DNA of 64,000 nucleotides from Apostichopus japonicus (lineage: Eukaryota; Echinodermata; Holothuroidea; Aspidochirotida; Stichopodidae), in contig NC_092568.1 of the NCBI RefSeq assembly GCF_037975245.1, positions 14,781,501-14,845,500 on the forward strand, read 5' to 3'. The first letter of the stretch is position 1; every line of letters starts with the position of its first letter. Position numbers and translations under genes: made by a program. Below the pieces are notes generated by a model. The model was not told the origin of the DNA. It ran no database searches and saw only the letters and a list, made by a program, of their open reading frames with translations. Of this stretch, positions 53,201 to 59,869 are shown in pieces.

Positions 53201-56200
53201 ATTCTGAAGCATCCACAATTAAAGGTACACAGCTGAGTTAGAAATCTGATTTAATAAAATATTGTAGTCGTGCATCTTACATGATATCACACTACATAAA
53301 ATACAAACTAAAAAGGAAAATATCTTGAAAATGACAAGTAGGAATTGAATGAAACATTCACCAGTATCCTTAGATTACAATCCTTTTTGTCTAAAATAAA
53401 CATGCCTCTTCACAATCCTTTTAAAACTGAAACTCAAGTATCTCATAAGTTACAAGTTATAAAAAAGTATGACAAATTTTCTGACACAAACTGGAACTGT
53501 TGATTTCTCTACACTTTCAATACATCAATCATCTCAAATAAATTTCACATGTTTAATATGACTTACCTTCATCTACATCCAAACTCCTGGGTCTTATTCT
53601 TTCCAGAAACTCTTTGACTCGATGTTCACAATAATTTCTCAATTCATCTTTAACTATAAGAAAAACAAAACATGAGGTGCATATTTTATGCACTCTTGCA
53701 TGAAATATTGTCAGTACAGGTGTTGGTTCAAACTATGATGAACTGAAAGATTTGCATTTCCATGCCTCATGGATGAGCAAAAAAATTGCTAATGTGGCAC
53801 AAAGCCCAAACACTTGAACTTTCAATAAATTTCCATTTCCATGTATTTTCATGAATTGGATAATTCACCACCAATTACCTTGAAGACAGGCCAGAGCTTG
53901 TCATTGGTCCACTCACTTTAGACAAATCTAACTCACAATGTTCTGGTCTTTAATAATCTTTGAGAGTCAGTTAAAACATATTCATCAAATCTATCACATG
54001 AGTCTAATATGTAATGTGAACATTTTTTGAAGCCAGGGTATTTATTTATATCTGTGGACTGAAGTAACAATTACTTTTAAGATGTTAATCAATGCAATAA
54101 GTTCAAACAAGGTTGAGGGTTGCATATTCTTCTAATCCCATCAAGGTTGCTCAGAATGTAATACATCAACAGTAAGACACACATTAAATTAAGTTGCATT
54201 ATTTCGTCTGTGTTGCATATATAAACACTTATTGAAAGGTCTATGGATATCAATGAACAATATTTTCCTAATCACTCTAATAGGAATATAAAATCATGAA
54301 ATTAGCTGCAACTCCCATCAAAATACATCAAAGATTGACCATTTGACCAGTCTTCTCTTAATTCTATTTTTATTTTTGAATAAACATTAGATAATTATGC
54401 ACTTTAATGATGTAACAGGAGTGACTGCCTAATTTTCTGTTCTGTTATCCCTTGTCACTACAACCATTGTTTCAAGGACACTGAACACAGGTTTGTGGCC
54501 TAAGGTGATTTTTTGAAATATGTTGTCTTCTTTGAAAAGAGGAAGATCACAATATTCAAAAGATATAAGTGAGCTCGCAATTAAAGGTTAACTTATAAGG
54601 GCTAAAATATGAAAATTTCTTGGGTGTAGCACTCCACCTCATATTTTGCACATATTAAATGAGTTTCCAGATTAATTAAAACTTTCATATGTGTATATAT
54701 TCTGGGAAGAAAAGAGCTTTCAGAAAATGTCAACAGTTTTTGTATTAGATTATCACACACATCAAATGTACTGAATATAGGACAAATTGACTAGGTGTCC
54801 ATAGTACTTTAAGCAGTAATGGTTATTACAACTAACCTTGTGGCACCTTCTGGTGGGGTACTTTCACTTCCTTAGCATTGGTGATTACTGTAAGCATCTC
54901 ACAATAGGCTGCTCTCCAGTCAATAGAATTATTTTTCATGCAATCAAGTAGCATATCATCTAAGTCGAGAATTCCCTCCACCAATCCTACAAAAGAGTAA
55001 AAACCAATGGCTTAGTGGTGCTATGCCATAATAACATGATAATTGAGATATACAGATGGTAAAAAGAGGCAAAGTAGACAAATCAATGGTATTAATTTAT
55101 AATATTATTGTGTTACAAATACGAATGTGAGCCACTATGGCAAACTATAGGCCAAATATTAAAAGGCAGTTTGATTGTATTTCATAACGATCCAAATATG
55201 ATGTATTTCATTTCTGTGTCTCACAACCTAGTTCATAGTACTAGTAAACATTTCTGGCCGTCATTCTAATGCAATGAATAAGAGTGGTTCAGGATTACCC
55301 TTAGAGCAAAGGCATTAACCCCCTTATTTTTAACTCTCAGTGGGAGTTAACAGTGTCAAGTTTTTGTTCTTTTGCACATGTTATACATATGAAGTTTCCA
55401 TGTGCGAACTGATTTAATATATAGCACTAGTTTTCAAGAAAAAGCAAAACATTTGAACATTTTCTATAGCCTGTACAGGATATTTTATAATTATTCAAAC
55501 TTAATCATTATGCAATCTTTGGGTATTTGATGTTAGTTAAAATGTTACGTCCATTTATCACTGTCCAATTAAAAGGTTTGTAAATCTTCTATGTAGTTTC
55601 TCAGCTCTCTATCAGGAGTGTTTCCTTTCATACTCTGAACAACAGGAAACTAACAGGAGACAATATGTTGAAGACAATGCTGTTGCCATCCAAAGGTCAC
55701 AGGTTTATCTCACAAGAAGGTAAAAAGGGCGGTTCACATTTATTACCGAAAGCAACAGTGTACTACAAAACATTTCTCTCTAAAGCAACTTTACACAAAC
55801 TAGACTGCAGACACACCTTTTTAAAAAACAAATTTTGAGAATTCAGCATGTTTAGTATTTATTTCATATAAGCAATCAATCTACTTATGGCACTGCAATT
55901 AATGTTGATACTAACAGTATCCTTGTGGCCTGTAGCCAAATGTAAGTATAGCAGATGATGAAGGGCATTTTGTAGTTAGTGTAAGCTGCTTTTAGGGTAC
56001 TGTTGAGGGCTAACCAATGAAGCAACAAATTGCTTCAGAGAGAATCTCTTTCGTTAGATATTCAAATCACTGACACTTCCCTGACTTAATGTAACCTATT
56101 TTGTCAGGCTAAACCCTCTCTTACTCCAGGAAGTGGATCACAGTATATGATCTATGATGTCATCACCGTAGATGATTAATCTTTACTTTCTTATTACAAT

Positions 56201-59200
56201 CTTCATGCTGATCCATCCCTGAAATGAGACACACTTGAGATGTTTCAATAGCTGTCAAAGTTCTCTGTATTCTGCTGTAGGCACAAGCAATCTTCAGTTT
56301 TTAAAATTCCCATTTTCCTCATTCAAAATGTTATACAGGTTTTTTTTTTCAATTTACAAATGTGAAAATTCTAACAACTGTTTCAAGCAATCCACTTCAG
56401 CCACCAGATTATCTCCAACAAAAGTCTTATGTAGCATAAGATACCAGAAACAAACCTAATTCATACACTTTCTCTCTCCATAATTCATCATGTGAAGCAA
56501 TATAATTCCATCTCTTGCAAACTAGTCTAGCAGACATCAAATCATCAACTGAGAGAGATGAGAGCACATAGAGTAACAGCTTGTCTGAGAGACTATTAAT
56601 GTTGTTACATTCTTCTAACCTGTAATGAAAAAAGGAGATGATAGCACAAAAGAGTAACAGGATGTCTTAGAAAAAATATTTATGTTGCTACATTCTTCTA
56701 ATCTGTCATGAAAATATGTCACTTCATGTAATGAAACACAATGCAACTGCATCAACTTTTCTGTACAAGTCAGTCCAAAACAGAAACATTTTTACAAGAA
56801 ATGTAGACAAATTTGGTAAAACATGTAACTGACATATCAGACAACAAAAAAGCAAGCCTCTCACAAGCAAGTAAAGATCACTACATGGGGTCTTTCATGA
56901 TCTATGACCTACCTGAATAAATCATGTAAAAAGATTGGCACTTGATAATCAAACTTCCCTTGGGAAAGTTTTGGTGCCATTTACAAAGGTCTGATGTTCC
57001 AATGATAAATCCAAAGTACTAATTCCTCCCAAGCAGCAGACATGAACGTTGTTCCTTTTGAAAACCAGTGACCTCATGAATACCAGTCCAGTGCTCTATC
57101 AACACAGTGGGTGTGTATGTGTTCTTAATAAACACATAAGTGGTACAGAGTATGAAGTTAATTGTGAGGTGCACTTTTGGGGATATCACATTTATAATGT
57201 TTTAGACTTTGACCTCTATCAACCTCCATGACCTTTACTATGATAACAAAATTTGTGGCAGAAGTATGGTAGGATTCAATTTTTACTTCCTACTTTTTAA
57301 TTCACCATAAATACTATTATAATCAGGTTTTGTTAGTTTCCAAGTCTTACCTCTTGGTCAAACATTTTGAAAAGAACTTCAAAAGGTCCTGATCACATAG
57401 CTTCAATAATCCAACCAAAAATTCAGTCTTCTCATGGTCTTCAATTGTATTCATCCACTGTAAACAACATAAAGCCAACAGGCTTGGTGACTACAGAATG
57501 CAATATTTATAGGAGAACCTTCAAAATTGTACACAAGATTTCAAATGGTCATCATTGTTGACAGCAAGGTTCTTGCAACAATGTGGACCGACACTTAACT
57601 GTTTACCTCAAAGGACCTTTGACCTCTGTAAAAAGCCACACGTTTCTGATAATCACTATTTAAGGTTGACAAATCTAAATGTGAAGTTCATCCAAGCTTC
57701 TGCAGTTGTTTTTGGCGCAAATGACTATTGACCTCCACACAAACCCATAGGGTTCTTGTAATTCATAAGGTTGATCTACATACAACATATATAAAGATCA
57801 TTTATGCATTACATTGTTTGCTATTGTTTTCAAGGTTTGGAGCTCTGCCAACCTCAAATGAACCATGAAAACCACAAAAAGTAGATTCTGGTGCAAACTA
57901 TGGCCAACTATCAAGTTTTACTATCACATGCTTTCAGAGTTACGAAGTTTACAAGCAAGGCATCGTAAACACGTACACAAACATGTTTTCACAAAGTCAC
58001 CATCGCATAGATTCATTTTGGCTTTGACAAGGAATAAAGAACTATTTAGCATTGGAAATTACTAATGAGGGATACAGCAGTGAGTAAACAAAACTGCATA
58101 ATCACTCACATGACAGGTTCAGAGAAAAATAAAAACATGGTGATGATATGAAACTCTGTTTTGTAATTCTTCTCAGTAAAATGCATTGCAACAACATGGT
58201 TTGCAAATCACAGCTCAGATTACCTGCAGTGTGAGGGTGTATCTTTATGAGCATTACAAATACCTGCCATACAGTTGCTAGCTGGTCCTTAAAATGCTGC
58301 TTCAAAGTCACGCTATTTGCTGGGAAAAGGGTGGGCTTCATGGCTCTACTCTCTCTGCTCCACATTCTAGATGGTTTATAGATATCTTGCACTGCAACTG
58401 GAATCCCTCCAATCTGACAGAGATCCTGCACCTTGCCTGTACGTAATGCCCTGTGATATGGACCTGAAAACAAGAGATTAAATAATCATCATTCGCTATA
58501 TATAAAGTTGAAGACTTCTTTGATTATGAAATGCATATGATTTCCTATTTTCTCAAATGATTTCGGCGGCGTACTCCAATTAGAGTCAATATCATTATGC
58601 CCGTTTATTCTCCCTCAGGAAATGAGTATTATGCATAATTAAGGAAAAATGTGGAAAGAACCCATTTTTGACTTGAATGTAAAACTTACTCAAATACAGT
58701 TTACTTCACCTATGATATCCCACTCACACTGTACAATTTCCCCACACTAATACAGTAGTGTAATGCAAAAAGTTCAATTGGATCAACCAAATACTGTCAA
58801 GGATTTTTTTAAGCTAACAACTTAAGACAGCAAGCATACCTAGTTTTTCCAACTTTTCTGCAGAAAAGAAATCTTGGGTAGATGCTGTCAATGAGCTGCC
58901 TCTGGTTCTGTGTTTGTGACTGCTAACTTCACTCTTGGCTGACGATGACTTTGATGTAGCACATGACACATCCATTTGATGATTAAGACACCATGTAAAT
59001 GTAGCGATTCTCCTGGACGACAGCTGCTGCAACAATGCATTTGCAGGGGGCCTATCAATACTACTAACTGTAGAGAATTTTGCTATATCAGAATTATTGT
59101 CAGGAGGAAAGGTGCCACACCTTTCATGGAATGAATGCCTTTCTGAAATTTGCTTTCTTTGGACAGAGCTTTTTCCACTTTTGTTGTCGTCACTTGTTAG

Positions 59201-59869
59201 TTCTGAATTTGAACTGATCTCCATTAATGGAGGTAAAACTGCTCTTGGTTGAGTACCAAGCAAGATAGTGTTGTCTAGATTATTTCTTACATATGAATTT
59301 TGGGAAGATATATCTGGTAATTTATTCTCTATTGCTATAGATGAACAAGAGAATGTATGGACTGCTTCACTGTGAACGCGATGATCTACAGTTCTTAAAG
59401 ATGGTGTATTAATATCTTCAAATTCTTCTCCCTTTTTGAAGCCTTCATTTGACCTGAAAGTGCATTGTGAACTGATACTTGTACTTGCCATTTTCTGAAG
59501 AACTGATTGAATTACACCTTCAATGTATGTGTGAACAAACTTGTTCATTCCAGATTCACTCAATTTATCATCTGTATCTTCTAATGATGCAGGAAGAGTA
59601 TGTTTAACTTCATTGCCCAGAAATCCTGAGTTCCTTTTGAAAATAAGTCTTGTCGGATACTGACCACAAAGAGATGTTGCAAAGTCTCGATGAAAGACAG
59701 GTTCTAAGGCTGTTGCTAAATATTCCAACTGTGTCCGGCAGCAACGTTCAGTAGCACCACAAAGTAAATGTTGTCTTTGCCATGGCATCCAAGACTCAAA
59801 CCAACCACAGATACTTTTATACATTTGCCTGTGATAAAGGGAGTCATTTTTAGAATAGTGTGACATCAT
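18638..59869 (-). CDS. F-box/WD40 repeat protein gene, 13 resolved exons (3' end not resolved)
   Basis: Minus-strand exons, in transcript order: 59869-58840, 58463-58264, 57457-57351, 56619-56456, 54986-54837, 53653-53567, 52235-52167, 50862-50760, 49629-49509, 46957-46862, 46304-46176, 19897-19740 and 18778-18638. All use GT-AG borders and every junction keeps frame, giving 2555 coding bases (about 851 residues) without a stop. An F-box lies at about residues 455-500, and WD40 repeats run from about residue 710 to the end of exon 13, where the fourth repeat is cut. F-box/WD40 proteins generally bind Skp1 through the F-box and substrates through the propeller. Compared with compact FBXW proteins the 450-residue N-terminus is long. 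An FBXW10-like assignment is possible but unproven. A complete propeller needs several more WD repeats, so further exons must lie to the left. Confidence 0.93.
18779..19739 (-). other. Intron 12 of the F-box/WD40 gene
   Basis: A 961-bp GT-AG intron. AT-rich, with a C-rich patch near 19180. No further feature seen. Confidence 0.85.
19740..19897 (-). CDS. F-box/WD40 gene exon 12: WD repeats 2 and 3
   Basis: A gttttcaacag acceptor and a TACTT|gtaagg donor. It starts in phase 0 with [20 protein letters not shown] and continues [19 protein letters not shown], a complete WD40 blade with the GH...WD signature. It then starts the next blade ([14 protein letters not shown]). It joins exon 11, whose last residues are GHL, so the blade boundary falls at the intron. 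The intron between exons 11 and 12 is 26.3 kb. Confidence 0.95.
21290..21860. repeat. Diverged AT-rich tandem-like region
   Basis: Short phrases such as tctcaaaattttgaca, catttaatctca and ttatctcaaa recur irregularly every 25-35 bases in diverged form. It looks like an old decayed minisatellite. No coding capacity. Confidence 0.5.
22262..22328 (+). repeat. LINE/SINE-type 3' tail with (ATT)n
   Basis: The sequence ctgcgccttgagcaccctt, then ggatatgcgggcattataaa, then a run of att repeats resembles the 3' tails of L2/CR1-type LINEs and of SINEs that share them (gcgc..ttgagc...tataaat-(ATT)n). Only the tail is present, so it is a 5'-truncated copy. Confidence 0.6.
23175..23272. repeat. (TA)n microsatellite followed by a T-run
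   Basis: About 88 bases of alternating ta broken by tatagatata and tatctata, then about nine T. The open frames here encode only alternating Tyr and Ile and are artefacts. Confidence 0.95.
24635..26461 (-). mobile_element. Composite non-autonomous DNA transposon, copy B
   Basis: The element spans 24640-26456, inverted relative to copy A at 16029-17942. Its ends are caggtgcgtatccagg and cctggatacgcgcctg. It is flanked by a perfect 5-bp duplication gtact (24635-24639 and 26457-26461). It shares with copy A the CT/GA tract (here 24690-24810), the G/C run, both hairpin modules (25159-25200 and 26371-26414) and the nested insert (25350-25782). The agreement of both flanking duplications and of the nested insert shows the whole unit was copied. 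No transposase. Confidence 0.87.
25342..25790. mobile_element. Nested hAT-like element inside copy B
   Basis: A 433-bp insert (25350-25782) with ends caaaggcgtaggagcc and cctacccctatg. The flanks tgtgtagt and agtgaagt are diverged forms of the duplication that is perfect in copy A. A G-run and a C-run (aattgggggg... and ctgcagcccccgcc) lie near its right end. Confidence 0.75.
27004..27217. mobile_element. Short hAT-like non-autonomous element (old)
   Basis: Begins cagtgtttcttaacctgggg, a start shared by many hAT/Charlie-type elements, and ends near aggttaagagatgc, a degenerate inverted copy. No clean target duplication was found and no coding sequence is present. Confidence 0.55.
30084..31976 (+). 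CDS. Penelope-like element polyprotein: reverse transcriptase plus GIY-YIG endonuclease (5'-truncated)
   Basis: An uninterrupted frame. The element-like part starts near 30126 ([20 protein letters not shown]), and the upstream in-frame codons are probably flanking DNA. In order it shows [17 protein letters not shown]; motif [14 protein letters not shown]; motif [18 protein letters not shown]; motif C YIDDIF; PFLDVLV; a thumb region; a CNKPRCLVC zinc-knuckle-like motif; and a GIY-YIG domain [20 protein letters not shown] followed by R...NNHK and AEHFNLPNH. The order RT then GIY-YIG is diagnostic of Penelope-like elements. About 200-250 N-terminal residues expected of full-length copies are missing. 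No stop or frameshift interrupts the 600 codons, so the insertion looks young. It lies antisense within intron 11 of the F-box/WD40 gene. Confidence 0.95.
   Translation, partial: TLKIFWDWFISYIYVAEAQKQLSDVRFYELLDNDPTSQYHRHLISLVNSFNVKVREEVVKLIPSAPTPAPFYTLPKIHKLKGLVSNQYKNADKLSDHEVFEIARKQHIFAPGRPIVSGIGTLTEYISAYVDHFLQPLLPNIPSYIQDSTHFLNRLREVPPLIEGTILVTMDVSALYTNIPHSEGVLACNKMMASNDVTQHDEISQLIKFILEHNNFTFNGRHYLQTKGTAMGTRMAPSYANIFMYYLEQELLSSSSYKPCLYVRYIDDIFMLWDKGEQELDNFFTFANDFHDSIKFTTERSTKQIPFLDVLVMIDDRKIETSVYAKPTDRHSYLHFNSFHPRHTKNSIVYSQLLRYRRICSHDQTFLNKAIELFEFFLQRGYPYCILNFHLKRVLSLQRSSLLTYRKKSVSDRLPLVVTYHPSLRPLFNKIKQSWGTLGSDPTIAELFKAPPVIAYRQPRNIRSVLVRTNLAPPSNEPDSGNIPCNKPRCLVCTHLDPSPAFLHRASGTTLRPGRFGCDSANVIYLLYCCKCPQVTYIGETSTKFRLRFNNHKLSIRNNNPGFPVAEHFNLPNHNLSDLKFVILYGFFKTAHERSNRELKTILRLNTHNNGLNRDLSFMSIHAKFNTNKV
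30126..32140 (+). mobile_element. Penelope-like element insertion, young, 5'-truncated
   Basis: The 5' break is near 30126, inferred from where the conserved protein begins. The 3' region after the stop (31977 to about 32140) contains a hairpin (32000-32027), AATAAA near 32056 and a T-rich stretch. It ends close to a TA microsatellite. No target duplication could be assigned. Confidence 0.85.
32000..32027 (+). promoter_or_regulatory. 3' hairpin of the Penelope-like element
   Basis: The motif ctgaagaag is followed by a short stem (gggc pairing with gctc, including one G-U pair) and then cgaa. The two fragments of another Penelope-like family at about 52.62 and 62.98 kb have the same layout (tgaagaag, 6-bp stem gatcct/aggatc, then cgaa). 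The layout recalls the hammerhead ribozyme core (CUGANGA, stem, GAA) reported for these elements. One extra A before the stem, and the missing outer stems, leave this uncertain. Confidence 0.4.
32138..32276. repeat. (TA)n microsatellite with GATA interruptions
   Basis: About 135 bases of alternating ta, broken by tagatata words, directly downstream of the Penelope-like element. Open frames on both strands encode only Tyr/Ile runs and are artefacts. Confidence 0.95.
32914..42358. repeat. 9.4-kb minisatellite, 56-62 bp units
   Basis: More than 150 head-to-tail units built on tatggtatgttccctatgg, taactatagtgcaggtttca, and accacattgttcttcct. The left part (to about 35150) is nearly uniform 56-bp units. 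To the right, units of about 61-62 bp carry an extra ttttat and use ctgcattg or cgcattg in place of cacattg. Variants include gttctaatttgg, cctaggctatg and taacttaag. Unit lengths are not multiples of three, so the 60-70 codon open frames inside are by-products. It sits in intron 11 of the F-box/WD40 gene. Confidence 0.98.
40108..42320. repeat. Higher-order repeat domain within the minisatellite
   Basis: The marker taacttaag recurs at 40108, 40288, 40468, 40647, 40826, 41005, 41184, 41425, 41604, 41783, 41962 and 42141. This is a period of 179-180 bp (three basic units), with one interval of 241 bp (four units). Rare variants repeat at 957 bp: aactctttta at 40944 and 41901, and tatcgaatg at 41344 and 42301. 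The period fits four trimers plus one tetramer (4 x 179 + 241). Confidence 0.92.
42359..42679. other. Unique non-coding flank of the minisatellite
   Basis: AT-rich sequence with no gene or repeat recognised. Confidence 0.5.
42680..43170. repeat. Dispersed AGGTCA-type repeat, copy 4
   Basis: Three or four diverged tandem units with aaggttttcag, cctttgacctctac, gacttttgacctccac, aaagtggatccagg and gaacttgatccaagctt. Same family as the copies at 4.0 and 48.7 kb. Confidence 0.7.
43337..43440 (+). mobile_element. Solo fragment carrying the GC hairpin module
   Basis: The sequence actatctgagcggagcgcc, then accatcggttggcgcggagc, then gtacaagaaaa matches the left arm of the composite elements at 16071 and 26414. 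No terminal repeats or target duplication were seen, so it is a fragment. Confidence 0.7.
43763..44745 (+). mobile_element. hAT-like non-autonomous element with two hairpin modules
   Basis: The element (43771-44737) begins cagtggcgtagccagg and ends ccttgcctacgccactg, near-perfect inverted repeats. Flanks gtggatgt (43763-43770) and gtggattt (44738-44745) match at 7 of 8 positions, consistent with an 8-bp hAT duplication. The interior holds the actatctaagcgg hairpin module twice (about 43849-43890 and 44027-44070) and a second CAGGTGCGT-type start near 43956, suggesting a nested element. Its open frames show no transposase. Confidence 0.82.
45110..45200. repeat. Short direct duplication ending in a TIR-like sequence
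   Basis: The phrase cagtgctacatactggcta occurs twice about 50 bp apart. The second copy continues into ggctacgcccctg, which resembles the end of CAGGGGCGTAGCC-type elements. Probably a fragment of such an element. Confidence 0.6.
45650..45709. repeat. Small tandem repeat, three copies of about 19-20 bp
   Basis: Three near-perfect copies of cagagaaacacctgccaca. Confidence 0.9.
46176..46304 (-). CDS. F-box/WD40 gene exon 11: WD repeat 1
   Basis: A gcattatag acceptor and a CTG|gtaac donor, 43 codons in phase 0. It reads [20 protein letters not shown], then [18 protein letters not shown] and IYGHL. This is one complete WD40 blade with GH, the structural Asp (SMDHSI) and the WD dipeptide, ending in the GH of the next blade. 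Confidence 0.96.
46305..46861 (-). other. Intron 10 of the F-box/WD40 gene
   Basis: 557 bp, AT-rich, no further feature seen. Confidence 0.85.
46862..46957 (-). CDS. F-box/WD40 gene exon 10: basic linker before the propeller
   Basis: A cttaaccag acceptor and a TTACAG|gtaacg donor, 32 codons in phase 0. It reads [20 protein letters not shown] and then [12 protein letters not shown]. The basic cluster just before the first WD blade could serve as a nuclear localisation signal or simply cap the propeller. No domain of its own. Confidence 0.88.
47753..48253. repeat. Identical 85-bp direct duplication with an 18-bp inverted pair
   Basis: The segment 47793-47877 (starting aaactgaattcagctt) is repeated without visible change at 48169-48253. 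In addition gttacatcacaggaattg (47753-47770) is perfectly inverted at 48151-48168, directly abutting the second copy. The segment between has no coding capacity. It may be a recent small transposition or a replication-slippage rearrangement. Confidence 0.9.
48640..49270. repeat. Dispersed AGGTCA-type repeat, copy 5
   Basis: Four tandem units of roughly 130-145 bp. Cores: tgacatttgacct at 48740, taacctttgacct at 48882, a tgaccttga core near 49012, and a tgacctctgct core near 49156. Each is followed by a phrase close to agccatacgtcaaatatgag. It ends in a short CA-rich run. Confidence 0.75.
49509..49629 (-). CDS. F-box/WD40 gene exon 9: basic linker
   Basis: A ctttcctcag acceptor and a CTCTTG|gtaggt donor. 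With GG from exon 8 it reads [20 protein letters not shown] and then [21 protein letters not shown]. The RRARRRQ patch is the most basic stretch of the protein and is NLS-like. It ends in phase 0. GC content is higher than in the flanking introns. Confidence 0.88.
49630..50759 (-). other. Intron 8 of the F-box/WD40 gene
   Basis: 1.13 kb, AT-rich, with a G-rich run near 49975-50000 and a purine-rich patch near 50690-50730. No gene seen. Confidence 0.85.
50760..50862 (-). CDS. F-box/WD40 gene exon 8: acidic linker
   Basis: A attcattag acceptor and a GAAGG|gtatat donor. It starts in phase 1 and ends in phase 2, reading [20 protein letters not shown] and then [14 protein letters not shown]. The C-terminal half is acidic. 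Probably a flexible linker, with no recognised domain. Confidence 0.8.
51499..52166. repeat. 74-76 bp tandem array abutting the exon 7 splice donor
   Basis: About nine copies of a unit containing ataatctgctttggcacag, tagcacatttatagtt, and aaacataaagagatctaata, then acccaccc. Unit starts at 51575 and 51649 are 74 bp apart. The first and last copies carry gttgtgaaatc in place of gttctaaatc, and variant copies (accctccc, catagatag) recur every 148 bp. Read on the gene strand, the first unit starts exactly at the gtgggttatta donor of exon 7, so each unit carries a copy of that donor. Confidence 0.95.
52167..52235 (-). CDS. F-box/WD40 gene exon 7: Ser/Pro-acidic cassette
   Basis: A tttcaccccag acceptor and a GTTG|gtgggt donor. 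69 bases, phase 1 to phase 1 (23 codons), reading [20 protein letters not shown] then SGV. The Ser/Asp/Pro-rich start could be a phosphorylated degron-like or flexible segment, which is inference. Its donor is the first copy of the tandem array in intron 7. It can be skipped without a frameshift. Confidence 0.85.
52236..53566 (-). other. Intron 6 of the F-box/WD40 gene
   Basis: 1.33 kb. Contains a short Penelope-like 3' fragment (52521-52678). The rest is AT-rich without features. Confidence 0.85.
52521..52678 (+). mobile_element. Penelope-like 3' fragment with 5' foldback
   Basis: Positions 52577-52678 match the 3' end of the decayed element at 62925-63050 read on its minus strand: ttactgttacttgtcattca, then tgaagaagatcctgctagga, then tcgaa. 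At the 5' edge, gaatacagacaggttaatga (52521 on) is inverted at 52553-52576 (taataacctgtctgtattc) with an 8-nt spacer. This is an inverted copy of the element's own sequence, as seen when priming switches strand during insertion. Confidence 0.7.
53567..53653 (-). CDS. F-box/WD40 gene exon 6
   Basis: A tttcttatag acceptor and a GAAG|gtaagt donor. 87 bases, phase 1 to phase 1 (29 codons): [20 protein letters not shown] then RPRSLDVDE. Likely helical, charged. No recognised domain. Skippable without a frameshift. Confidence 0.85.
53654..54836 (-). other. Intron 5 of the F-box/WD40 gene
   Basis: 1.18 kb, AT-rich, no feature seen. Confidence 0.85.
54837..54986 (-). CDS. F-box/WD40 gene exon 5: region following the F-box
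   Basis: A cttttgtag acceptor and a CACAAG|gttagt donor. 150 bases, phase 1 to phase 1: [40 protein letters not shown], then KVPHQKVPQ. The DWRAAYCEM stretch resembles the W-x-x-x-Y element that often follows F-boxes in FBXO/FBXW proteins. Predicted mainly helical. Confidence 0.88.
54987..56455 (-). other. Intron 4 of the F-box/WD40 gene
   Basis: 1.47 kb, AT-rich. No repeat or gene recognised. Confidence 0.85.
56456..56619 (-). CDS. F-box/WD40 gene exon 4: F-box
   Basis: A ttcattacag acceptor and a TTAG|gtttgt donor. After one base that completes an Arg codon it reads [40 protein letters not shown], then [14 protein letters not shown]. This has all F-box hallmarks: the LP-like L-S-D start, Leu/Ile spacing, L..AR.VCKRW and LW. 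The F-box binds Skp1 in SCF ligases. The canonical Leu-Pro is Leu-Ser here, a common variant. Confidence 0.96.
56620..57350 (-). other. Intron 3 of the F-box/WD40 gene
   Basis: 731 bp. AT-rich. Its left part (56640-56720) repeats phrases of the adjacent exon (agagtaacag, ttgctacattcttctaat), as if a piece of exon 4 and its acceptor had been duplicated and had decayed. The dispersed AGGTCA-type repeat begins near 57150. Confidence 0.75.
57150..57970. repeat. Dispersed AGGTCA-type repeat, copy 6 (interrupted by exon 3)
   Basis: Phrases on both sides of exon 3 (57351-57457): tttgacctctatcaacctcc near 57206, aggacctttgacctctg near 57608, gactattgacctccacac near 57722, and aagttcatccaagcttctgc. 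Same family as the copies at 4.0, 42.7 and 48.7 kb. Exon 3 lies within or between copies. Confidence 0.65.
57351..57457 (-). CDS. F-box/WD40 gene exon 3: helical motif before the F-box
   Basis: A tgtttacag acceptor and a AAGAG|gtaag donor. 107 bases, phase 0 to phase 2: [20 protein letters not shown] then [16 protein letters not shown]. The pattern W...(6-8)...L..LL..C....L..F...L resembles a stretch of exon 1 ([15 protein letters not shown]...ERC). It also resembles the segment preceding the F-box in FBXO16-type proteins. Together with the next exon it forms the F-box entry. Confidence 0.9.
57458..58263 (-). other. Intron 2 of the F-box/WD40 gene
   Basis: 806 bp, mostly dispersed AGGTCA-type repeat. 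No gene seen. Confidence 0.8.
58264..58463 (-). CDS. F-box/WD40 gene exon 2
   Basis: A ttgttttcag acceptor and a TGGCAG|gtattt donor. 200 bases, phase 1 to phase 0: [66 protein letters not shown]. No recognised domain. The last Trp and the first residues of exon 3 together begin the helical motif before the F-box. Confidence 0.9.
58464..58839 (-). other. Intron 1 of the F-box/WD40 gene
   Basis: 376 bp, no feature seen. Confidence 0.85.
58840..59869 (-). CDS. F-box/WD40 gene first resolved exon: long N-terminal region
   Basis: 1030 bases ending CTAG|gtatgc. The first ATG pair (59869) has an in-frame TGA a few codons upstream, so translation can start here. Alternatively the exon starts at an internal acceptor (ctttatcacag before GCAAATG), which would remove about 14 residues. 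The N-terminus is conserved-looking: [46 protein letters not shown]. It is followed by about 250 Ser/Thr-rich, probably disordered residues. The N-terminal motif matches the helical motif of exon 3. No signal peptide or membrane segment. Confidence 0.9.
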
